This document shows positions 44,583 to 51,800 of a stretch of 64,000 nucleotides of DNA, piece by piece. The translations under genes and the position numbers were made by a program. Numbering within the stretch: position 1 is the stretch's first letter; each line of letters begins with the position of its first letter. The stretch lies in NCBI RefSeq assembly GCF_013343115.1, contig NZ_CP054570.1, positions 434,001-498,000 on the forward strand, given 5' to 3'. The notes under the pieces were generated by a model, which did not search any database, was not told where the DNA came from, and was given only the letters and a program-made list of their open reading frames with translations. This stretch comes from Streptococcus sanguinis (GTDB taxonomy: Bacteria > Bacillota > Bacilli > Lactobacillales > Streptococcaceae).

Positions 44583-44906
44583 ATGAGCGGATTGGCTATT
44601 TTTGGTATCTGTCTGGTGCTGATTGGTCTTTTGACCATTGGCTACGGCGGTGTGACAGTTGGTTTTAGTTTGAGTGTGGATTTTCAGTCATTTTTAGTCG
44701 GAGGTCTCATTGTGATCCTAATCGGAGCAGCTTTGATTCCGGGCTTGCCAGCAGTTGCTAAGCTGACGGTACTGGCTTTGACTACTTTAGCATTGCTGAT
44801 GTACATTCACATGATGCCAGATTTGGAGTTCATGCTTATGCTCATCTCAGATGTCGTGGTTTTAGGCTTTGCGGCTTGGTTTGCTATCCTTTTTTTAAGA
44901 AAATAG
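44583..44906 (+). CDS. Small four-helix membrane protein
   Basis: A 107-residue hydrophobic protein with four predicted membrane helices. AAGGAGG (44569-44575) lies 7 nt before ATG 44583, which I prefer; an ATG at 44559 after GAGG would add eight residues (MNKQGGFA). No family recognised. It follows two TetR operators and precedes an NrdI-like gene by 9 bp, so it is probably the first gene of a TetR-controlled operon. Confidence 0.75.
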   Translation: MSGLAIFGICLVLIGLLTIGYGGVTVGFSLSVDFQSFLVGGLIVILIGAALIPGLPAVAKLTVLALTTLALLMYIHMMPDLEFMLMLISDVVVLGFAAWFAILFLRK

Positions 44907-44915
44907 GTGATGAAG

Positions 44916-45263
44916 ATGATTGTAGTTTATGATTCAAATACTGGTATTGGAAAACGATTTGCAGAATCACTGGGTTATCCGACCCAGACCATCAAGGAAA
45001 AACTGGAAGAGCCCTGTATTCTCATTACTCGAAATGCTGGTGCTGGGAAAATTCCTTGGTCTACCAAACGCTTTATCAAGAAGCATCCTGGGCTGATTAA
45101 AGGTTTTGTAAACAATGGTGACTCTGTTAAACACGGCCGGACTTTCTGCGGGGCGACTGCCTTGATTATTGAAAAATACGGGCTCCAGCATATCTGCGAT
45201 ATTGACCAAGGCGGTAGTCCAGAAGATGTCAAGATTGTGCAGGCATTTTTGGCGGAGTGCTAG
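44916..45263 (+). CDS. NrdI-like flavodoxin (copy 2)
   Basis: A 115-residue paralogue of the protein at 35588. The shared blocks are IVVYDSNTGIGKRFAESL, CILITRNAGAGKIPWSTKRFI, LIKGFVNNGD and RTFCGATALIIEKYGLQHI. I chose ATG 44916 because it aligns with the start of copy 1; ATG 44910 and GTG 44907 are alternatives. It is distinct enough to be an old duplicate. Both copies lie beside regulators of envelope-stress type, away from any ribonucleotide reductase gene. Confidence 0.75.
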   Translation: MIVVYDSNTGIGKRFAESLGYPTQTIKEKLEEPCILITRNAGAGKIPWSTKRFIKKHPGLIKGFVNNGDSVKHGRTFCGATALIIEKYGLQHICDIDQGGSPEDVKIVQAFLAEC

Positions 45264-45296
45264 TCTCATCAAGTTTCGCATAAATGGAGAACTCGT

Positions 45297-45482
45297 ATGT
45301 CTAGGTTCAAGAAAATTGGGAGCTTGTTTCTGGCTCTGATTTCTGTCTTTATCCTAACGGCCTGCGGGCATACACAGAAAGAGCCCGACACTTCAGATAA
45401 GACGGAAAGAAATTCTTCCAAACAAGAAGAAACAGATCAGAATCAGGTAGATGCAACTTCCAGTGCGTCACAGAAAGATTGA
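45297..45482 (+). CDS. Small lipoprotein (61 aa)
   Basis: A 61-residue protein with a signal peptide ending in the lipobox LTAC (Cys23), then only a short Lys/Glu/Ser/Gln-rich hydrophilic tail. GGAGA precedes the ATG. It may be a membrane-tethered peptide, or its processed signal peptide may act as a signal, as for streptococcal lipoprotein-derived pheromones; both are speculation. It ends the TetR-linked gene run before a terminator. Confidence 0.7.
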   Translation: MSRFKKIGSLFLALISVFILTACGHTQKEPDTSDKTERNSSKQEETDQNQVDATSSASQKD

Positions 45483-45555
45483 CTTTTTTGTCAAAATAGA
45501 AGAGCTGAATTTGTTCAATGATTTTTAGGTCATCTTTTGGCCTGTTTTGCTTACC

Positions 45556-45595
45556 AAAAGGAGAGAGAAGGCTTAGCATCTTCTTTCTCCTTTTT
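45556..45595 (+). terminator. Terminator after the small lipoprotein gene
   Basis: AAAAGGAG...AGAAG pairs with CTTCTTT...CTCCTTTT around GCTTAGCAT, followed by T. Confidence 0.8.
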
Positions 45596-45641
45596 ATGAT
45601 AAAACCCTCTGAGCATTCCTATAGTTTTTTAACAGTCAATA

Positions 45642-45650
45642 TGGTACAAT
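45642..45650 (+). promoter_or_regulatory. Extended -10 upstream of the first adhesin
   Basis: TGGTACAAT at 45642-45650, giving a leader of about 115 nt. The last 25 nt of the leader (TTGTGAGAAAGGAA-ATTGC type) are shared with the second adhesin. Confidence 0.55.
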
Positions 45651-45773
45651 GAATTAGTATTGTCTTTCCAGTGTTTGTCAAAAAGGCAGAAAAACATGAA
45701 AAGAACGTGTTCGACTGGCTGGCCAATACGCTGTACTTTTAAACAAATTTTACTTGTGAGAAAGGAAGATTGC

Positions 45774-47627
45774 ATGAATAAAAAACTGAGAGTATGGTTT
45801 CAGCTCATCATTCTCTGTCTAGGCGTGTTCCTGCCTTTCCTAGCCGGAACCCTTAAGGCTCAGGCGGCGGAACTCAATGATGTCATCACTGAGATGCACC
45901 TCACCACTAACTCTGGTGAACAGCTGACCAACGGTGTGGATATCTGGCAGACCTTCCGTGTCTATGCTAAGTTTGCCTTGCCAGACAACCAGGCCCATGC
46001 GGGTGATACGACAGTGATTCATTTGCCGAATGAATTTACCTTTGGGAATTCTTCAGCTATTGAGCTCAAGGATGAAAACGGAGCCCTGGTGGCTAATGGA
46101 GTCCTGGATAGCGATGCCAAGACCATCACATTGACATACACAGACTATGTGGAGCAGAAGTCCAGTGTCAGAGGCGAGTTTTTCTTCTATTCGCGGATTG
46201 ACCACGAAGTTGTCACAGAGGAAAGGGATATTCCAGCTACTTTCACAGTAGGCAATAATAGGATTCCGGCTGGCAGCATTCACTATAATGGGCCGCCGAA
46301 AAAGTATGAGTCTCTGCTAGAAAAGAGTGCTTTTCAGTGGGATGCTGATGCTAAGAATGAAATCCGCTACAATGTAGCCATTAACCGTAACATGGGCAAC
46401 TACAAAAATGTCTCTGTGACGGACAAGCTGGGTGATACAAACGCTAAGATTGTTCAAGATTCTGTGCGAGTGTATAAGGTTTCTTGGCGCTGGAATAATG
46501 GTGATTGGGCGCGTGATTCGACTGAAGATGTAACAGCAGACTTCCAGTCTAAGATGACCTTTGGCGCTGAAGGTGATAGCTTGACAATCAACTTCGGAGA
46601 TGTAGAAGGTTTCGGCTATCTAGTTGAGTACAAGACGCTGGCCGACTACGATTTGGCTGATGGAGAGGTTGTAGGAAATAAGGCTACCATGAACTACAAC
46701 AATACCGAGACTGTGTCTGTCACCAACGAGTACTCTTATCAGATTGCTGGAGGAAAGTCTGAAGGCTATAACTTCAAGGTTAAGGTTCACAAGACAGATG
46801 AGTCTAATGCCTCTCTGAGCGGTGCAGTCTTTGAAGTGGTGCGGAAAGCGACCAATAAGGTGGTTGGCACAATCACGACAGATGCAGATGGGAATGCGGA
46901 AGTTGGTAACCTTCTACGCGACACTTATATCCTGCGTGAAACGACTGCCCCAGCTGGTTATGACCGCCTGACAGAGGATATTACCATCAGTCCGACGGAT
47001 TTTGGTAAGACTTTGAACGTAGGCAGTCCTGCCTCTGGAGACTCTGGAGACAGCAGATTGGTTGCAGTCAATGTAGTCAATAAACAAGCTCAAACTCCAA
47101 CAGATAAACAGGTAACGTTCAGCAAGGTCAATCTAGCTGGTGAGGAAATTGCCGGTGCACAGATTCAGATTTTCAAGGGACGGGAAAGCAAGGGCAGTCC
47201 TGTCGCATCTTGGACTTCAGAAGCTGACAAATCTAAAGAAATTAACCTAGAGTCAGGTGTTTACACCTTCCATGAGGAAGCGGCTCCGACAGGTTATCTG
47301 GCTGTGACTGATATTATCTTCCAAGTCAATGAAGATAGCACTGTAACAGTTCTAGATGCCAATAGCAATGCTGTAGAATATACAGATGGTAAGTTGTTCA
47401 TTACTGACCAAGCGGCACCATCTGAACCTGGTACGCCTGATAAAGCAGTTCAAGGCGGTATTAAGCCAAATCAATCATCTGATTCTGATAAAGCAGCAGA
47501 CAGTCAAGGAAAATCTAAAAAAGTTCTTCCTGCGACTGGCTCTGCTGAAAGCCTTGGATTGGTTCTTGCTGGTCTGGTAGTCCTGGCTCTTTTAGGACTT
47601 TACCGTAAGACTCGACTGAGCAAATAA
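45774..47627 (+). CDS. LPXTG-anchored Cna-B adhesin, short form
   Basis: A 617-residue cell-wall adhesin. Signal peptide about 1-35 (ending AQAAE), then a two-part adhesin region (about 36-325) of the collagen-binding/SdrG type (FRVYAKFALPDNQ, YTDYVEQKSSV), a first Cna-B domain (about 335-430), and a second (about 443-545). The second has Lys in FSKVN and Glu in FHEEAAPTGY. The sorting signal is LPATG plus a hydrophobic helix and a basic tail. ATG 45774 follows AAAGGAAG. A short paralogue of the giant adhesin at 48882. Confidence 0.9.
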   Translation: MNKKLRVWFQLIILCLGVFLPFLAGTLKAQAAELNDVITEMHLTTNSGEQLTNGVDIWQTFRVYAKFALPDNQAHAGDTTVIHLPNEFTFGNSSAIELKDENGALVANGVLDSDAKTITLTYTDYVEQKSSVRGEFFFYSRIDHEVVTEERDIPATFTVGNNRIPAGSIHYNGPPKKYESLLEKSAFQWDADAKNEIRYNVAINRNMGNYKNVSVTDKLGDTNAKIVQDSVRVYKVSWRWNNGDWARDSTEDVTADFQSKMTFGAEGDSLTINFGDVEGFGYLVEYKTLADYDLADGEVVGNKATMNYNNTETVSVTNEYSYQIAGGKSEGYNFKVKVHKTDESNASLSGAVFEVVRKATNKVVGTITTDADGNAEVGNLLRDTYILRETTAPAGYDRLTEDITISPTDFGKTLNVGSPASGDSGDSRLVAVNVVNKQAQTPTDKQVTFSKVNLAGEEIAGAQIQIFKGRESKGSPVASWTSEADKSKEINLESGVYTFHEEAAPTGYLAVTDIIFQVNEDSTVTVLDANSNAVEYTDGKLFITDQAAPSEPGTPDKAVQGGIKPNQSSDSDKAADSQGKSKKVLPATGSAESLGLVLAGLVVLALLGLYRKTRLSK

Positions 47628-47648
47628 ATAAAGAGAGGATAGAGCAGA

Positions 47649-47780
47649 ATGCTTTATCTTCTTTTGTTTGCTTATTTTGGTCTAGCTATTTTGCAGCTTA
47701 CTGAGCAATTTCTTCCAGTTACTCATGCTGGGCAGCCACTTACGGAAAACCCCTTGTTTTTGTCTCAGAATCCTCTATAA
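47649..47780 (+). CDS. Possible 43-aa hydrophobic protein
   Basis: An open frame of 43 codons beginning MLYLLLFAYFGLAILQL, with one hydrophobic helix and a polar tail. GAGAGG lies about 11 nt upstream, longer than ideal. The stop overlaps the -10 of the methyltransferase gene. It could be a real membrane peptide or chance; no family recognised. Confidence 0.3.
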   Translation: MLYLLLFAYFGLAILQLTEQFLPVTHAGQPLTENPLFLSQNPL

Positions 47781-47781
47781 T
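47754..47781 (+). promoter_or_regulatory. Promoter of the methyltransferase gene
   Basis: TTGTTT (47754-47759), 16 bp, TATAAT (47776-47781). Confidence 0.65.
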
Positions 47782-47812
47782 AAATGGCAAATAGAAAAAG
47801 GAGACAGAAGAT

Positions 47813-48553
47813 ATGACAGATACAAAAATACAAGAGAAGCTGAAGCCAGGTTTGAAGTTAGCGGATTTTCAAAAAGATGGAGACATCTATCTGGCGCTGA
47901 ATCCGGACTATGTCTCAGGGGACAATGCCAAATACATGACCATGTACAATCGTTTTGCTCGCTGGTATGATATGAGTGAGAAATGGCTGGGCGGCCTTCT
48001 CTATGGCAAGACAGTCGACAAGTTGAGAAGGGATCTGATGGCAGAAATAGAATGGAAGGATCATTTGTCAATTCTTTATGTCTCTATCGGAACAGGTCAC
48101 GACCTACGCTACATCCCTGAGAATATTGACCTGAAAAGCCTAGACTTTGTCGGGGCGGATATTTCCATAGGCATGCTGAAAAAATGTCAGAAATCCTGTG
48201 CCAAGAAGACAAATCTGCAACTCTTTCATGCTTGTGCAGAAGACCTGCCCTTTGCGGATAATAGCTTTGACATCGTCTATCATATCGGCGGAATTAATTT
48301 CTTTAGTGATAAGGCCAAGGCCATGCAGGAAATGCTGCGGGTGGCTAAGCCAGGAACTAAGATTATGATTTCAGACGAGACGGCAGACTATGTGGACCAG
48401 CAATATAAGAAGAACCACTTCAGCAAGGACTATTTTAAGGACGCTACCGTTGATTTGGGAGAAATTGAGGCTGCTATACCGGCCGGCGTCAAAGAAAAGG
48501 AGTTGAAACTCCTCTGGGACGGAAAATTTTATGCCCTAACCTTTAGGAAATAA
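47813..48553 (+). CDS. Class I SAM-dependent methyltransferase
   Basis: A 246-residue cytoplasmic methyltransferase. The SAM-binding motif I is ILYVSIGTGHDLRYIP (about 86-101), followed by the acidic VGADIS and the motif DNSFDIVYHIGGINFF, as in the UbiE/Methyltransf_11 group. AAGGAG lies 8 nt upstream of the ATG. The substrate is unknown. It lies between the two adhesin genes with its own promoter and terminator, so a link to the adhesins is not implied. Confidence 0.85.
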   Translation: MTDTKIQEKLKPGLKLADFQKDGDIYLALNPDYVSGDNAKYMTMYNRFARWYDMSEKWLGGLLYGKTVDKLRRDLMAEIEWKDHLSILYVSIGTGHDLRYIPENIDLKSLDFVGADISIGMLKKCQKSCAKKTNLQLFHACAEDLPFADNSFDIVYHIGGINFFSDKAKAMQEMLRVAKPGTKIMISDETADYVDQQYKKNHFSKDYFKDATVDLGEIEAAIPAGVKEKELKLLWDGKFYALTFRK

Positions 48554-48881
48554 ATGATTAGAACCGGACTTTGTTTCCGGTTTTTCTGCTTTATTAGGGA
48601 CATTGCTTATCAGACACGATTGACCTTAACAATATTGATCTGATTTGCAAATGAACTATGCAAATCGTCTACCTTTTCTAAATGACAAAAAGGTAAACAA
48701 ATGTAAAAAAAAATCTCCTTTTGTGTATAGCCATTTTTCTTATAGTATGATAAAATGTAGATGTAATGTATCTATAAATGTTCGCTTTCTAGAAAGCGGG
48801 CACTGACAAGATGGGGAAGCTCAGTTAGTATACAATTACATTGTACATTTAAAACTGAATATTGTGAGAAAGGAAAATTGC
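48554..48881 (+). promoter_or_regulatory. 328-bp region upstream of the giant adhesin
   Basis: After the methyltransferase terminator there is an extended -10 (TGATAAAAT, 48748-48756) with no clear -35. It is followed by a leader of about 120 nt with two small inverted repeats: GCTTTCTAGAAAGC near 48784-48797 and TACAAT-TAC-ATTGTA at 48831-48845. The final part matches the leader of the short adhesin. A near-match to the BceR box is at 48683 but lacks the rest of that promoter design. Confidence 0.5.
48561..48585 (+). terminator. Terminator after the methyltransferase gene
   Basis: AACCGGA/TCCGGTT stem followed by five T. Confidence 0.85.
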
Positions 48882-51800
48882 ATGAACAAAAGGATTAGAG
48901 CATTGCTCCACCTTATTATTCTTTTTTTAGGAGTAATTCTGCCATCTTTGGCTCCACTGACTCAGGTGCAAGCAGCTGAGATTGGTAATGCTATCACGGA
49001 GATGAGTATAAAGAATTCTTCTGGTGGAGAATTAACGCAGGGGGTTGATATTTGGGAAACTTTTCGAGTTTACGCAAAGTTTGTCTTGCCGGATAACCAA
49101 GTACATCAAGGGGACACGACAACAATCACCTTGCCTTCTGAGTATGCTTTTGGGAACTCTTCAGCTATTGAACTTAAGGACAGCTCGGATAATGTAGTTG
49201 CAAATGGATTTTTGGATTCAACCAACAAGACCATTACTTTGACCTATACAAATTATGTTGAGCAAAAGTCTGGTGTCCAAGGAGAATTCTTCTTCTATGC
49301 ACGAGTTGACCATGATGTTGTGAGACAAGAAGGTGACTTGAATGGTGGATTTACCGTAGGAGGTCGGATGTTGTATCCGGGAATCGTCCATTATAATGGA
49401 CCACCCAAAAGATATGACTCAAAAATTGAGAAGAGCTCTTATCAGGCAGCAGAAGACGGTAAGAATGAAGTTCATTACAATATTGCGATTAACCGCAATA
49501 TGGAACATTATACCGATGTAACGATAACTGACAAGATTACCTCGCCTAATTTTAAAATCATGAGAGACTCAATTCGAGTCTATAAAATTGCTTGGCGCTG
49601 GAATAATGGAGATTGGGTGCGGGATTCAACAGAAGACGTGACAGCTAATTTCCAATCAAAAATTACGGAAAATGCCGCTGGTGATGGATTCACGATTGAT
49701 CTTGGCGACATGGATGGTTTCGGGTATTTGCTGGACTATAAGACAAAAGCAGATTACGATCTTGTTGATGGTGAGCGTGTTTCCAATAGTGCTACCATGA
49801 CCTATAACGGTGGTCAAACAACGACATCAGCTGAAAATCGCTCTTATCAGATTGCCGGCGGTGTTGGAGAAGGCTATGTTTTCACTATTAAGCTTCATAA
49901 GGTTAATGAAAATGGTGAGAACCTGCAAGGTGCAGAATTTGAAGTTGTTCGTGATCGAAGCGGAGCAGTTGTCGGAAAATTAACCACAGATTCTAACGGG
50001 AATGCCAACTTGGGTGACTTGTTGCGCGATGATTATACCATCCGTGAAGTGACTCCTCCTACAGGATATGATAAATTAACTGAGGAAATTAAGATTGGTT
50101 CCCAGGATTTTGGAACAGACAAATCTGTATCGCGCGAGATCGTCAATAAGAAGACGGTAACCGAGCAGGATGTAACTTTCAAAAAAGTAGATCCAAACGG
50201 GAAAGAAATTCCTGGTGCGCAACTGAAAATCTATAAAGGTGATCATGTTGATCAGGAAGAAGCTCCTGTTGCAGACTGGACTTCAGAAGAAAATACTTCT
50301 AAAGTGATAAAATTGTCTCCAGGAACCTATACACTGACTGAAGCGAATGCTCCTGCTGGTTATCAATATGTAGAAGACATCACATTTACAGTAGGTGCTA
50401 ATGGCACTGTTGCTCTTGTGAAAAAAGGAGCAGAAGATACTGTTCAAGCAGCAGGCTCAATTCTGACGATTACCGACAAGGAGGACAATAGTCCTAAAGC
50501 CATTACCTTCAGTAAGGTCAACCTAGGTGGTACTGAGATTGCTGGTGCTCAAATTAAGATTTTCAAGGGCAACAAAGCTCAGGGTCAAGCTCTTGAAAGC
50601 TGGACATCCGAAGCTAATCAGTCTAAGGACATCAACTTAGCACCCGGTACTTATACCTTCCATGAGGAAGCAGCTCCAACCGGTTACCTCAAAGTGACCG
50701 ACATCACATTCCAAGTCAAACATGACGGCACAGTAGAAGTGACCAATGTCGGTGAGAAAGACTCCAAAGGTGAAAACAATAAAGTTGTGACTGACGGAGC
50801 AACCTTGAAGGTAACAGACAAGGATGACGACTCAGAACGTGATGTGGCGATCAAGAAAGTAGATCCAAACGGGAAGGAAATCCCTGGTGCGAAATTGAAA
50901 CTCTACAAAGGCAGTCAGATTCGTCCTGAAGCTAAGCCTCTTGCAGAGTGGACATCCGAAGCCAACGCATCTAAGGTGGTTAAGTTAGCTCCAGGGACCT
51001 ATTCTCTGAAAGAAAGCCTTGCTCCTGCTGGATTTGTAGCTGTAGAAGATATTAAGTTCACAGTTCATTTTGATGGTACCATTACAGTTGATGCTAAAGG
51101 TGCAACAGATTCTGTTGAAGCAAATGGCTTGGTTCTTACTGTAACCGATAAAGAGGACAATAGTCTGAAAGCCATTACTTTCAGTAAGGTCAACCTCGGC
51201 GGTACTGAGATTGCTGGCGCAGAGATTAAGATCTACAAGGGAGACAAAGCTGAAGGTGCAGCCGTTGAAAGCTGGACTTCCGAGGCTAATCAGTCTAAGG
51301 ACATCAACTTAGCACCTGGCACTTACACTTTCCATGAGGAAGCCGCACCAACAGGTTACCTCAAAGTAACCGACATCACTTTCCAAGTCAAAACAGACGG
51401 AACAGTGGAAGTGACTAATGTTGGCGAGAAAGACGCTAAGGGTGAATCTAACACCGTTGCAACTAATGGTTCAACTGTTACGGTGACTGACAAAGATGAT
51501 GACCTACCGCGTAAGATTACCTTTAGTAAGGTTAACCTAGGTGGTACTGAAATTGCCGGTGCAGAGATTAAGATCTACAAAGGCGATAAAGCTGAAGGCC
51601 AAGCAGTAGAAAGCTGGACTTCAGAAGCTGGCAAGTCCAAAGACCTTAACTTGGCACCAGGTACTTATACCTTCCATGAGGAAGCCGCTCCAACAGGCTA
51701 CCTCAAAGTGACCGACATCACCTTCCAAGTCAAGCATGATGGTACAGTGGAAGTGACCAATGTTGGCGAGAAAGACTCTAAGGGCGAAACTAACACCGTT

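Noticed and set aside
48683..48697. Possible sixth BceR box upstream of the giant adhesin (TGACAAAAAGGTAAA).
   Set aside because: The second half is GGTAA instead of TGTAA, there is no ATG(A/T)AAG at the right distance, and no TGG-type -35 with 17-bp spacing follows.
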